Source: Bradyrhizobium centrolobii
GTDB lineage: Bacteria > Pseudomonadota > Alphaproteobacteria > Rhizobiales > Xanthobacteraceae
Direction of reading: 5' to 3'
DNA length: 64,000 nucleotides
Assembly: GCF_001641635.1 (NCBI RefSeq)
Contig: NZ_LUUB01000101.1
Coordinates: 28,472 to 92,471 of the forward strand
Positions 37,401-47,800 of the stretch are shown here, in pieces. The position numbers and the translations under genes were made by a program. The notes under the pieces were generated by a model that was not told the origin of the DNA, searched no databases, and saw only the letters and a program-made list of their open reading frames with translations. How positions within the stretch are numbered: the stretch's first letter is position 1; each line of letters opens with the position of its first letter.

Positions 37401-39497
37401 TCACTTGAAATTGTCCCAGCCCGGATCGGGCGCGAAGCGACCGCCGAACCGCTCGGCCAGTGTGCGCAAGGTGGCGACGATATTCTCCACGCCGCGCGTC
37501 CGCGCATAATTCAGCGGCCCGCCGCGGAACGGCGCATAGCCCGTGCCGAAGATCATGGCGCCGTCAACCGCATCGGCGTCATCGACGATGCCTTCGCGAA
37601 GGGCCGCGACGCAGACGTTGGAGATCGGCAGGATCAGGCGATCGATCATCTGGTCGGTGACGCGCGGGCCGGTCTCGGGCAGTGGCGCCTTCTCCGCCTT
37701 GCCGTCCTTCCAGACATAGAAGCCCTTGCCGGTCTTGCGGCCGAGTTCGCCCTTGGCGACTCTCTCGCGCAACCAGGCCGGCGTCGGCGGCAGCAGATCG
37801 CCGAACTTGGTACGCAGCATGTCGCCGACGTCGAGGCAGATGTCGAGCCCGACCTGGTCGGCCAGTTCGATCGGTCCCATCGGCATGCCGAACTGCTCCG
37901 CCGCCGAGTCGATCAGGCGCTGGTCTGTTTTCTCGTCCAGCATCACCATCGCTTCCAGCATGTAGGGCGTCAGCGCACGGTTGACGAGGAAACCAGGCGA
38001 GCTCTTCACGGAGAGCGGCAGGCGGTCGATCGCGCCGACGAAGGCGAGCGCTTCCTTGAGCACCTGCGGGTCGTTCCCGTCATGGTTGACGACCTCGACC
38101 AGTTGCAGCCGCGACACCGGATTGAAGAAGTGCAGGCCGACGAGCCGCTCCGGCCGCGCCAGACCGTTGCGCAGATCCTGGAGCGGGATGCTCGAGGTGT
38201 TGGTCGAGAGGATCGCACCCGGCTTCATCCGCGGCTCGAGTCCGGCATAGATCTTCTGCTTGAGCTCGAGCTTTTCCGGCACCGCCTCGATGATGAGATC
38301 GGCGTTGCGGACGCCCTCGCCGTCCATGTCAGGTATCAGGCGATCGAGCGCGTCGCGCACGTCGGTCGGCTTGCGGATGATCTTGCCGTAAAGCTCGGCG
38401 GCACGTTTCACTGCACCCGCGATCGGCTCGGGCTTCATGTCGGCGAGCGAGACGCGGAGCCCCTGCCCCGCGCACCATGCAGCGATGTCGCCGCCCATGG
38501 CACCGGCACCGATCACGTGGACATGCTTGACCGTGTTGCCGGTGCCGGCCGCCTTCTTCATCTGCTCGCGCAGGAAGAACACTCGGATCAGGTTCTGCGC
38601 GGTCGGCGTCACCATCAGCTTGGCGAACGACGCCTGCTCCGCCTTCAGCATCGCGGCCTTGCTGCCGCCATGCGCCTCCCAGAGATCGATCAGCGCGTAA
38701 GGCGCGGGATAGTGCTCGCGGGAAGCCGCCTTCGCCGCCTCCGACCTCATGCGCTTGGCAACCAGGCCGCGTACGGGACCGAACTTGGCCGCGCGGGTGA
38801 GAAGGCCCGGCCGCGCCCGCTTCAGCCGGCCGAAAAGCGCGTCCTTCACCGCATTGTGGACGTGCCGCTCCTGCGTCACGGTGTCGACGAGGCCGAGCGA
38901 TTTGGCCCGGCGCGCATCGATGGTGCGGCCGGTCAGCATCAGCGCCATCGACTGGGTCGGATTGACCAGCGCCGTGAAGCGTGCGGTGCCGCCAAGGCCG
39001 GGATGTAGGCCGAGCATCACCTCGGGGAAGCCGAAGCGCGCGCCGTCGATGGCGACGCGCGACTGGCAGGCAAGCGCGACCTCGAGGCCGCCGCCGAGAC
39101 AGAAGCCGTGGATGACCGCGACCGTCGGCAGCCGCAGCGCCTCCAGATGATCGACCACCGCATGCGCGCCGCGGATGCGCGTCTCCACCATGCCGGGATC
39201 GCTGGCGCCGCGAAATTCGTTGACGTCGGCGCCCGCGATGAAGCCGGACGGCTTGGCCGAACGGATCACGAGGCCAGCGGGCCGCTCGGTCTCGATTGAA
39301 GCGAGCACGGCGTCGAATTCCTCCATCACGTCCGAGGACAGCGTGTTGGCGCTGGCATCGGCTCGGTCGAACAGCAGCCAGGCGACGCCGTCGGCATCGC
39401 GCGTCAGCTTGAAATGGCGATAGGGCCCCTCGGCCGCGGGCTGAGGCCCGAGCGCCAGCACGCGATCACCGAGCGCGGTCATGATCTTCGAATCCAT
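37401..39497 (-). CDS. fadJ: 3-hydroxyacyl-CoA dehydrogenase / enoyl-CoA hydratase fusion
   Basis: A 698-residue bifunctional beta-oxidation enzyme. The N-terminal crotonase domain has the oxyanion region GFIAGADVNEF (about 60) and GFCLGGGLEVALACQ (about 112). The NAD-binding dehydrogenase domain begins at HVIGAGAMGGDIAAW (about 317), with NTSSIPLQDL and LVGLHFFNPV in the usual places, then the C-terminal HCDH domain (GTGYAPFRGGPLNYA). It hydrates enoyl-CoA and oxidises 3-hydroxyacyl-CoA. I start at the ATG at 39497, two bases after the thiolase stop. It could equally be named fadB; the family, not the chain-length preference, is certain. Confidence 0.93.
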   Translation of the reverse strand: MDSKIMTALGDRVLALGPQPAAEGPYRHFKLTRDADGVAWLLFDRADASANTLSSDVMEEFDAVLASIETERPAGLVIRSAKPSGFIAGADVNEFRGASDPGMVETRIRGAHAVVDHLEALRLPTVAVIHGFCLGGGLEVALACQSRVAIDGARFGFPEVMLGLHPGLGGTARFTALVNPTQSMALMLTGRTIDARRAKSLGLVDTVTQERHVHNAVKDALFGRLKRARPGLLTRAAKFGPVRGLVAKRMRSEAAKAASREHYPAPYALIDLWEAHGGSKAAMLKAEQASFAKLMVTPTAQNLIRVFFLREQMKKAAGTGNTVKHVHVIGAGAMGGDIAAWCAGQGLRVSLADMKPEPIAGAVKRAAELYGKIIRKPTDVRDALDRLIPDMDGEGVRNADLIIEAVPEKLELKQKIYAGLEPRMKPGAILSTNTSSIPLQDLRNGLARPERLVGLHFFNPVSRLQLVEVVNHDGNDPQVLKEALAFVGAIDRLPLSVKSSPGFLVNRALTPYMLEAMVMLDEKTDQRLIDSAAEQFGMPMGPIELADQVGLDICLDVGDMLRTKFGDLLPPTPAWLRERVAKGELGRKTGKGFYVWKDGKAEKAPLPETGPRVTDQMIDRLILPISNVCVAALREGIVDDADAVDGAMIFGTGYAPFRGGPLNYARTRGVENIVATLRTLAERFGGRFAPDPGWDNFK

Positions 39498-39499
39498 GG

Positions 39500-40783
39500 T
39501 CACACCGCCTCGATCAGCATGGCGCCGCCGAGCCCGCCGCCGATGCATTCCGTTGCAACACCACGCCGCGTGCCGAGCCGCCTCATGGCGTTGACGAGGT
39601 GCAGCACGATACGGTTGCCGGAGGTGCCGACAGGATGGCCGAGCGAGATCGCGCCGCCATCGACATTGAGCTTGTCACGATCGATCTCGCCGGCCGCACC
39701 ATCGAGACCAAGGATCTCGCGGCAGAATTTTTCATCGTTCCAGGCGGCGAGGCAGCCGAGCACCTGCGTGGCGAAGGCCTCGTTGAGTTCCCAGGTCTCG
39801 ACGTCCTTGATCGTAAGATTGTTACGCGTGAGCAGCGGCGTCGCCGACATCACCGGCCCGAGCCCCATGATGCTCGGATCGAGCGCAGCCCAGTTGCTGT
39901 CGATGATGACGGCCTTGGGTATCAGCTTATGCTTTGCGACGGCCTCGTCGGAAGCAAGGATCACCCAGGAGGCGCCGTCGGTGATTTGCGAGGAATTTCC
40001 GGCGGTGACCTGGCCCCAGGGGCGCTCGAACACCGGCTTCAGCTTCGCCAGCGTCTCCGGCGTGGAGTCCGGCCGTACGCCGTCGTCATGGTCGAAAAAC
40101 TTTCCGTCGCGGGAGAAGGCGGTCTCGACCTCGCCCTTGAGATAGCCTTGCGCCTGCGCATGCGCGAGCCGGCGGTGGCTCTCGGCGGCATAGGCATCGG
40201 ACTGCGCGCGGGTGATGCCGAAGAGATGGCCGACGACCTCAGCCGTCTGGCCCATGTTCAATTCGGTGATGGGATCGGTCAGCCCGCGCTCGAGCCCAAT
40301 GATCGGCTTCAAGAAGCGCGGCCGCACTTTCAGCGCAGCCGCGATCTTCGCGGCCATGCCCTTGGCGGTGGCAAGGCCGGCGAACCAGCGCACGCCTGAA
40401 TTCGGCCAGACCAGCGGCGCGTGGCTCAGCGCCTCGGTCCCGCCGGCGAGGATCATGTCGGCATGGCCCTCACGGATGTAGCGGTACGCGGTGTCGATCG
40501 ACTGCATGCCGGAGCCGCAATTGATCTGCACCGTGAAGGCGACCATGTCCTCGCCCATGCCGAGCCTGAGCGCCGCAACGCGCGCCGGATTCATCTCGTC
40601 CGCGATCACGTTGACGCAGCCGAGGATGAGCTGGTCGAAAGCGGTGGGCGCGAACGGCTGGCGCGCCAGCAGCGGCCGGCCGCATTGCACGGCAAGATCG
40701 ACCGGCGTGAACGGCCCCGGCCCCGAACGCGCTTTGAGAAACGGCGTTCGGCTGCCGTCGACGATGAAAACCGGTCGTGCCAT
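39500..40783 (-). CDS. Acetyl-CoA C-acyltransferase (thiolase)
   Basis: A 427-residue thiolase cleaving 3-ketoacyl-CoA to acetyl-CoA and a shortened acyl-CoA. The nucleophilic Cys lies in QINCGSGMQS (about residue 90), the first His region is NEAFATQVLG (about 338), and the C-terminal ECIGGGLGGAM (about 413) carries the second catalytic Cys region; GHPVGTSGNR supplies the catalytic His. The start overlaps the acyl-CoA dehydrogenase stop as TGATG. It is the second gene of the fatty-acid operon and would work with the fusion protein as FadI/FadJ or FadA/FadB do. Confidence 0.93.
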   Translation of the reverse strand: MARPVFIVDGSRTPFLKARSGPGPFTPVDLAVQCGRPLLARQPFAPTAFDQLILGCVNVIADEMNPARVAALRLGMGEDMVAFTVQINCGSGMQSIDTAYRYIREGHADMILAGGTEALSHAPLVWPNSGVRWFAGLATAKGMAAKIAAALKVRPRFLKPIIGLERGLTDPITELNMGQTAEVVGHLFGITRAQSDAYAAESHRRLAHAQAQGYLKGEVETAFSRDGKFFDHDDGVRPDSTPETLAKLKPVFERPWGQVTAGNSSQITDGASWVILASDEAVAKHKLIPKAVIIDSNWAALDPSIMGLGPVMSATPLLTRNNLTIKDVETWELNEAFATQVLGCLAAWNDEKFCREILGLDGAAGEIDRDKLNVDGGAISLGHPVGTSGNRIVLHLVNAMRRLGTRRGVATECIGGGLGGAMLIEAV

Positions 40784-43050
40784 CAGCTCGCCGCCCTCTG
40801 TTCACCGAGTTCCTGGAAGAACTGATGCACGCCGCCGGTTTTCTTGTAAATCGGCGACAGCGCCTCCGGCGCAAAATCGTCGACTTCGATCACTTTTGTG
40901 ACAGCTTCGCGAGCGGCGGCAAGCTGCTCACCCTCGGCCTGCGTGATCACGCCGTTGGTGACCGCCTCCTTCCAGTCGTGGATATGCGCGGCGCGCATGC
41001 GCTTTGCGATCGCATCGGTCGTTGCAACCAGCTTGAACGCACGCTCCAGCCGGGCAAAGCCGCTGTCGTCATCGACATGGGCAAGATCCGGCGTGAGGCG
41101 GTCGCGCGCGGCTGACGGCTCCAGCACGAGGCTAGCACATTGGTGCACGACGCGGTCGCTTGGGCCGAGCACGCGGGCGGCGAAGGGCTGGACCACGAGC
41201 TTGAGGATCACAGCGACGAAGCGGTTCGGCAGATTGGCGAGAATTTCGGCGAGCCTGTTTTCGATGGTCCTGAAGCCCGTCGCCATGCACCATTCGAGCG
41301 CGGCGAAATCTTCCTTCTGCCGCCCTTCGTCCTGCCAGCGCTTCAGCGCCGCCGAGAGCAGATAGAGCTCGGAGAGGATGTCGCCGAAGCGCGCCGACAG
41401 CATCTCCTTGCGCTTGAGCGCACCGCCGAGCGTGAGCAGCGCCATGTCGGCGCAAAGCGCGAAGGCCGCGGAATAGCGCGAAAGCTGGCGATAGAATTGC
41501 GTCGCCTCGCCAGCATCCGGCGCAGGCGCGAAGGCGCCAAACGTCCAGCTCCGACTGAGGGCGCGGACCAGCGTCTGCAAGCTGTGCCCGACATGCTTCC
41601 AGAACGCCTTGTCGAAGGCGGCGAGCCCGCGCTCGCGGTCGGCGTCGGCGAGCGCATTCATCTCGTCGAGCAGATAGGGATGGGCGCGGATCGCGCCCTG
41701 CCCGAACACGATGAGATTGCGGGTGAGGATATTGGCGCCTTCCACCGTGATGCCGACGGGGACGGCGCGGTACAGATTGCCGAGATAGTTTTGTGGCCCG
41801 TCAATCACGGCCTTGCCGCCATGGATGTCCATGGCGTCGTCGACCGTAGTTCGCATCCGCTCAGTCGCGTGCAGCTTCATGATGCCGGAGACGACGGCGG
41901 GATGAACGCCGGCGTTCAGCGCCGCACAGGTGAGCCGTCGCGCCGCATCGAGCTGGTAGGCGGTCGCGACAATGCGCGCGAGTGGCTCCTCGACGCCCTC
42001 GAACTTGGAGATGGAGATACCGAACTGCTCGCGGATGCGCGCATAGGCGCCGGTGGTGCGCGCCGCGAACGCCGCGCCCGCAGCCGACAGCGATGGCAGC
42101 GAGATGCCGCGGCCAGCGGCGAGCGCCGTCATCAGCATCTTCCAGCCCTGTCCCAGCCGCTCCTCGCCGCCGATGACGTAATCGAGCGGAATGAAGACGT
42201 CGCGGCCCCGGTTCGGGCCGTTCTGGAATACCTGCATCGCCGGCAGATGGCGATGGCCGATCTCGACACCGGGCAGATGCGTCGGGATCAGCGCCACGGT
42301 GATGCCGAGCTCTTCCTGCTCGCCGACGAGATGATGAGGATCGTAGGCCTTGAAGGCGAGGCCCAAGAGCGTTGCGACGGGGCCGAGCGTGATGTAGCGC
42401 TTGTGCCAGTTGAGCCTGAGGCCCACGACCTCACGCCCCTCGAAGATGTCCTTGCAGATGATGCCGGTGTCGACCATCGAGGCGGCGTCGGAGCCGGCTT
42501 CCGGACTGGTCAGGCCGAAGCAGGGAACGTCGCGGCCGTCGGCAAGCCGCGGCAGCCAGCGCTCCTGCTGCTCCTTCGTACCGAAGCGCATCAGAAGCTC
42601 GCCGGGCCCGAGCGAGTTCGGCACCATCACCGTGACGGCCGCGGCGATCGAACGGGTCGAGATCTTGCGTACGACTTCGGAGTGCGCATAGGGCGAGAAG
42701 CCGAGGCCGCCGAACTCCTTTGGAATGATCATGCCGAAGAATTTCTCGCGCTTGATGAAGTGCCAGACATCGTGCGGCAGGTCGCGCCACTCCCAAAAAA
42801 TCTTCCACTCGTCTAGCATGGCGCAGAGCTCGTCGACCGGGCCCCTGAGGAAGGCCTGCTCCTCCTCCGTCAGCGTCGCAGGCGTGACGTTCAGCAATTT
42901 CGACCAGTCGGGATTGCCGCTGAAGAGATCGGCATCCCACCAGACGTCACCGGCCTCCAGCGCTTCGCGCTCGGTGTCGGACATTGCGGGCAAGACGCCG
43001 CGTGCGAGAGCAAAGATCGGTTTTGTGAGGGTGTCGCGGCGGAAGCTCAT
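40783..43050 (-). CDS. fadE: Acyl-CoA dehydrogenase (FadE-type)
   Basis: A 755-residue acyl-CoA dehydrogenase of the long FadE class (usual length about 800), which introduces the first double bond in beta-oxidation with FAD. The core is seen in FGMIIPKEFGGLGFSPYAHS (about 105), FGLTSPEAGSDAASMVDTG (about 193), and MDIHGGKAVIDGPQNYLGNL (about 413). The C-terminal 250 residues form the DUF1974 extension of this class. I use the ATG at 43050, where GAGG lies 6 bases upstream; the ATG four codons earlier is also possible. It is the first gene of the operon fadE-thiolase-fadJ-thioesterase. Confidence 0.92.
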   Translation of the reverse strand: MSFRRDTLTKPIFALARGVLPAMSDTEREALEAGDVWWDADLFSGNPDWSKLLNVTPATLTEEEQAFLRGPVDELCAMLDEWKIFWEWRDLPHDVWHFIKREKFFGMIIPKEFGGLGFSPYAHSEVVRKISTRSIAAAVTVMVPNSLGPGELLMRFGTKEQQERWLPRLADGRDVPCFGLTSPEAGSDAASMVDTGIICKDIFEGREVVGLRLNWHKRYITLGPVATLLGLAFKAYDPHHLVGEQEELGITVALIPTHLPGVEIGHRHLPAMQVFQNGPNRGRDVFIPLDYVIGGEERLGQGWKMLMTALAAGRGISLPSLSAAGAAFAARTTGAYARIREQFGISISKFEGVEEPLARIVATAYQLDAARRLTCAALNAGVHPAVVSGIMKLHATERMRTTVDDAMDIHGGKAVIDGPQNYLGNLYRAVPVGITVEGANILTRNLIVFGQGAIRAHPYLLDEMNALADADRERGLAAFDKAFWKHVGHSLQTLVRALSRSWTFGAFAPAPDAGEATQFYRQLSRYSAAFALCADMALLTLGGALKRKEMLSARFGDILSELYLLSAALKRWQDEGRQKEDFAALEWCMATGFRTIENRLAEILANLPNRFVAVILKLVVQPFAARVLGPSDRVVHQCASLVLEPSAARDRLTPDLAHVDDDSGFARLERAFKLVATTDAIAKRMRAAHIHDWKEAVTNGVITQAEGEQLAAAREAVTKVIEVDDFAPEALSPIYKKTGGVHQFFQELGEQRAAS

Positions 43051-43235
43051 GGCAAACCTCATGGCAAGAACTTATGGAGCACGCGGTGACCTGCATTTTA
43101 GCGGAAAGTGGCCGGCAGAAGTGAACACTTCGCCTGCAAAAAGATGCGAATTGACGCGGCCGGGCGGCCCGGGGTGATAACGGCCGGGGTGCGGTGCCAG
43201 TTCCGGGAGGGGAATGGAGTGCTCAAGCCGCCATC

Positions 43236-43331
43236 GTCATTCCGGGGCACGCGAAGCGTGAACCCGGAATCCATGCGCCCGCGGGTACATGGATTCCGGG
43301 CTCGCGCCTAACGGCGCGCCCCGGAATGACG
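43236..43331. repeat. Palindromic intergenic repeat, family A copy 3
   Basis: CGTCATTCCGGGGCACGCGA ... CCCGGAATCCAT, spacer, ATGGATTCCGGG ... GCCCCGGAATGACG. It is the best-preserved copy. In the 43051-43361 gap I see only this repeat and the fadE leader. Confidence 0.88.
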
Positions 43332-43361
43332 AGACTGAGAGAGCGGGTAGCCCGCGCCAGA

Positions 43362-43985
43362 TCAATCCGGCCGGATCATCTCGAACATGTTTTCCGGCCT
43401 GATCTCGAAATAGTCGCCACGGCGGCCGGCGCGGACGATCGGGCGGGCGGCGGCGGTCTGATAGACACCGTCCTTGATCATGGCCTTGTCGATGTGGACG
43501 GCGACGACCTCGCCGAGCGTCAGCCAGGCGTCGGCCTCCTTGCCGTCGGCGCCCTTGAGGCGAACGATGTCGGACACCTTGCACTCGAAGGCGACAGGGC
43601 TCTCGCCGACGCGCGGCACGTTGACGAGCCTGCCGGGCACAGCGGTCAGGCCTGCAATCTTGAACTCGTCAACCTCAGGGGAGACATGCGCCGCCGTCGC
43701 GTTCATCTGCTTGGCGAGATCCATCGTGGCGAGATTCCAGACGAATTCCTTCGTCTGCTGGATGTTCTCGACCGAGTCCTTCCAGTTGGTGGAGGAGAAG
43801 CCGATGATCGGCGGGGTGTAGCAGAACGCGTTGAAGAAGCTGTAGGGCGCGAGGTTGACGTGGCCCCTGGCATCGCGGGAGGAGATCCAGCCGATCGGCC
43901 GCGGCGCGATGATCGCGTTGAAGGGATCGTGCTTGAGGCCGTGGCCCTTGGCCGGCTCGTAGAAATACAGGTCTTTGTCGGTCAC
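43362..43985 (-). CDS. Flavin reductase family protein (FMN-binding)
   Basis: A 207-residue FMN-binding split-barrel protein of the flavin reductase class. Typical features: NAIIAPRPIGWISSRDARGH (about 24-43, FMN phosphate binding), NLAPYSFFNAFCYTPPIIGF (about 44-63) and FVWNLATMDLAKQMN. Such proteins reduce flavin for a partner monooxygenase or act alone on quinones. I choose the GTG at 43985, with AGGAAA upstream; a longer ATG frame exists but its first 14 residues are encoded by the neighbouring repeat (44003-44083). No partner oxygenase is adjacent. Confidence 0.88.
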   Translation of the reverse strand: MTDKDLYFYEPAKGHGLKHDPFNAIIAPRPIGWISSRDARGHVNLAPYSFFNAFCYTPPIIGFSSTNWKDSVENIQQTKEFVWNLATMDLAKQMNATAAHVSPEVDEFKIAGLTAVPGRLVNVPRVGESPVAFECKVSDIVRLKGADGKEADAWLTLGEVVAVHIDKAMIKDGVYQTAAARPIVRAGRRGDYFEIRPENMFEMIRPD

Positions 43986-44002
43986 GCTGGTTTTTTCCTG
44001 AT

Positions 44003-44083
44003 CGTCATTGCGAGCGCAGCGAAGCAATCCAGGCTCCCGCCGCGGAGACAGTCTGGATTGCTTCGCTGCGCTCGCAATGACGG
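44003..44083. repeat. Palindromic intergenic repeat, family C copy 2
   Basis: CGTCATTGCGAGCGCAGCGA ... GCAATCCAG ... CTGGATTGC ... TCGCAATGACG. It closely matches 25794-25873. Confidence 0.88.
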
Positions 44084-44117
44084 AGTGTGTTGGTCCGCCT
44101 CGGCGTCAAAACCCCGC

Positions 44118-44221
44118 CGTCATTCCGGGGCGATGCGAAGCAACGAAGCCCAATGCGCAATTGCGCATTGTGGAATCTCGAGATTCCGGGTTCGGTCCTG
44201 CGGACCGCCCCGGAATGACGG
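44118..44221. repeat. Palindromic intergenic repeat, family A copy 4 with internal palindrome
   Basis: The ends are family A (CCGTCATTCCGGGG and CCGCCCCGGAATGACG). Its middle contains the perfect 20-bp palindrome CAATGCGCAATTGCGCATTG (44151-44170), absent from the other three copies. Confidence 0.82.
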
Positions 44222-44254
44222 TGAAGCTGCTTATATGAGAAATTCCTCCGCCCG

Positions 44255-44854
44255 TCAGTGGCGCGGCGACAGACCCGCGATGACGAAATCGATCATCTGG
44301 TCGATGGTCGGGCCCGGCTTGGTGGCACACTGGGCGATCATCTGAGGGTGGAAGAAACGCATCATCGCGGTGCAGGCACACAGCGAAGCCAGTTGCAGAT
44401 CCGGCGCCTCGAACTCGCCAGAGGCCACGCCCTGCGCGATCATCTGCCCCATGAACGAGGCGATACATTCCATATGGGCGACGCAGACGTCCCAATCCTC
44501 CTGCATCGCGATCTCGACCATCTCATGCAGCTTGGAATCGCCGACATAGCGCTCGGTGTTCATGCGGTTGATGGTGGTGAGCAGCTCCCGGAAGCGCGCC
44601 AGCACCGGACCGGGCCTCGCCACGATCCGCTGCGCCTCGAGTTCGACCTCGCCCATCAGCGCCCGCGCCACCGCCTGGTGAATCGCCTTCTTCGATTCGA
44701 AGAAGCGATAGACGTTGGCGGGGCTCATCCTGAGCTCCTTGGCGATGTCCCCGACCGTGGTCTTCTGGTACCCGATCTGGCGGAACAGCCGCTCGGCCAC
44801 CTCGAGGATGCGCTCCCGGGTGTCGCCTTCGATATGTTCCGCAATCAGTGTCAT
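44255..44854 (-). CDS. TetR/AcrR family transcriptional regulator
   Basis: A 199-residue TetR-type repressor. The HTH region is ERILEVAERLFRQIGYQKTT followed by VGDIAKELRMSPANVYRFFE (about 14-53). The C-terminal ligand domain is variable, as usual. It is the last gene after the RND pump (32 bases behind), in the same direction, so it is probably co-transcribed and controls its own operon. The operator may be the inverted repeat overlapping the promoter near 49424-49457. The inducer is unknown. Confidence 0.92.
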   Translation of the reverse strand: MTLIAEHIEGDTRERILEVAERLFRQIGYQKTTVGDIAKELRMSPANVYRFFESKKAIHQAVARALMGEVELEAQRIVARPGPVLARFRELLTTINRMNTERYVGDSKLHEMVEIAMQEDWDVCVAHMECIASFMGQMIAQGVASGEFEAPDLQLASLCACTAMMRFFHPQMIAQCATKPGPTIDQMIDFVIAGLSPRH

Positions 44855-44885
44855 CTGTCAGGACTCGTTAGTCGCTACTCTTCAT

Positions 44886-47800
44886 TTATTCAGCCGCCTC
44901 AGCAAGCGGAATTGCCGGCTCGGCATCGCTCCCATGCTGCGGCGCAGCGGCCTCCTCGCCGGCGCCCGCCTCGTCCAGGCTCTTGCGGAACCAGAGCGCG
45001 TAGAGACCCGGCAGGTACAGGAGCGTGAGGAAGGTTGCAACGAACAATCCGCCCATGATCGTGATCGCCATCGGGCCCCAGAACGCCGAGCGCGACAGCG
45101 GGATCATGGCGAGGATGGCCGCAAGCGCCGTCAGCACGACCGGACGGGCGCGCCGGACGGTTGCTTCCACGATCGCCTCGCGCCGGGTCAGGCCGTGGGA
45201 GACGTCGGTCTCGATCTGGTCGACCAGGATGACCGTGTTGCGCATGATCATGCCGGCAAGCGCGATCAGGCCGAGCAGCGCCACGAAGCCGAACGGCTGG
45301 CTGGCGACGTTGAGCCCGAGGGACGCGCCGACGATGCCGAGCGGCGCGGTCAGGAACACCAGGATCAGGCGCGAGAAGCTCTGGAGCTGGATCATCAGCA
45401 GCGTCAGCATCACCATGACCATCACCGGGAAGAGGATGAAGATCGAGGCATTGCCCTTGGCGGATTCCTCGAACGCGCCGCCCGGCTCGATGCGGTAGGC
45501 CGGCTCGAGGTTGTCCTTGATCGCCTTCAGCTTCGGCGTGATCTGGTTGGTGACGTCGGGCGCCTGCACGCCGTCGACGACGTCGGAGCGCACGGTGATC
45601 GCCATGTCGCGGTTGCGCCGCCACAGGATCGGCTCCTCATGCGAGTACTCGATCTTGGCGATCTGCTGCAGCGGAACGGCAACGCCGTTGCGCGAGGTGA
45701 TGGTCAGGTCGCCGACGCCGCCGAGGTCGAGGCGTTCGGACGGGATCGCACGGGCGACCACGCCGACCTTCTCGATGCCGTCACGCACGGTCGTGACCTG
45801 CGCGCCCGAGATCAGCATTGAAAGCGCCTGCGAGACGTCTTGCGGCGTCAGGCCCATGGCCCGCGCGCGGTCCTGGTCGACGACGAGCTTGAGGTAGGGC
45901 GACTGCTCGTTCCAGTCGAGCTGGACATCCTTGACGCTCTTGTTCTGCCGCATGATGTCGCGGACCTGGTAGGCGATCTCGCGCACCTTGTTGGCGTCGG
46001 GGCCGATCACGCGGAACTGCACGGGGAAGCCGACCGGCGGACCGAAGTTGAAGCGGTCGACGCGAACGCGCGCCTCGCTCAGCATGCCGTCGGCGGCCGC
46101 GTTCTCGATCTTGGCCTTGATGCGCTCGCGCGCCTCGACGCCCTTGGCGACGATGACGATCTCGGCGAAGGCCTCGTTCGGAAGCTGCGGGTTGAGGCCG
46201 AGCCAGAAGCGCGGCGAGCCCTGCCCGACGTAGGCCGTGTAGGTCGCGATATCCTTGTCGTCCTTGAGCAGCGTCTCGGCCTTCTTCACCGCCTTCTCAG
46301 TCACGTTGAAGGCGGTGCCTTCCGGCAGGCGAAGCTGGAGGAACAGCTCGGGCCGCTCCGACAGCGGGAAGAACTGCTGCTGGACGTGGCCGAAGCCGAC
46401 GATCGAAGCGATGAAGACGCCGACCGTCGCGACCACCACCGTGATGCGGTGATTGACGCACCACTGCACGATCGCGCGCAGGCCACGGTACATGCGGGTC
46501 TCGTAGACCGCATGCGGATCGTGGTTGTGGTGCAACTTCATGTCCGGCAGCAGCTTGACACCGATATAGGGCGTGAAGATCACCGCCACGAACCAGGAGG
46601 CGACCAGCGCGATCGCCACGATCCAGAAGATGCTGCCGGCATATTCGCCGACCGCGGAATTGGCAAAGCCGATGGGGAGGAAGCCAGCGGCCGTGACCAG
46701 CGTTCCCGTGAGCATCGGAAACGCAGTAGATTCCCAGGCAAAGGACGCGGCGCGGATGCGATCCCAGCCCTGCTCCATTTTCACCACCATCATCTCCACC
46801 GCGATGATGGCGTCGTCGACGAGCAGGCCGAGCGCGATGATCAGCGCGCCAAGCGTGATGCGGTGCAGGTCAAGCGACATCGTGTTCATGACGATGAAGA
46901 CGATGCCGAGCACCAGCGGCACGGAGAGCGCGACCACGATGCCGGTGCGCCAGCCGAGCGCGAGGAACGAGACGAACAGCACGATCACGAGCGCTTCCAT
47001 GAAGGAATGCACGAACTCGCCGACCGCGTGCTCGACGACCTTGGGCTGGTCGGCAATCAGCTCGACATCGACGCCCTGCGGCACCGCCTTCATGAATTCG
47101 GCGGTCGCCTTCTCGACCTCCTTGCCGAGCTCGAGGATGTTGGCGCCCTTGGCGGTGACGACGCCGATGCCGATCGCGGGCTTGCCTTCCTGCCGCACGA
47201 CAAAGCTCGGCGGATCGACATAGCCGTGGGTGACGGTCGCGATGTCGCCGAGGCGGAAGACACGGCCGTTGCTCTCGACCGGGGTCTCGGCCACGGCCTT
47301 GGCGCCGTCGAGCGCGCCGGTGACGCGCAGCGGCACGCGCTGCGACGAGGTCTCGACCGTGCCGGCCGGGGTCACGTTGTTCTGCTTGGCGAGCGAATCG
47401 AACAGCGCCTGCGGCGTGATGCCCAGCGTCGCAAGCTTGGCATGCGAGAACTCGACATAGATGCGCTCGTCCTGGGTGCCGTAGACGTCGACCTTGGTCA
47501 CGCCGGGCACCTTCAGGAGGCGCTGGCGGAAGCCCTCGGAAACCTTCTTGAGCTGGGCGTAGTCGGCGCCGTCGCCGGTCATCATATAGAGGATGGAATC
47601 GACGTCGGAGAATTCGTCATTGACGACGGGGCCGAGGATGCCCGAGGGCAGCTGGCCCTGCACGTCGACGAGCTTCTTGCGCAGGAGATAGAACAGATAA
47701 GGCACGTCCTTAGGCGGCGTGTTGTCGCGGAAGGTGACCTGGAGCGCGGTGAAGGCGGGCTTGGAGTAGGTCTGCACCTTCTCGAAGTAAGGCAGCTCCT

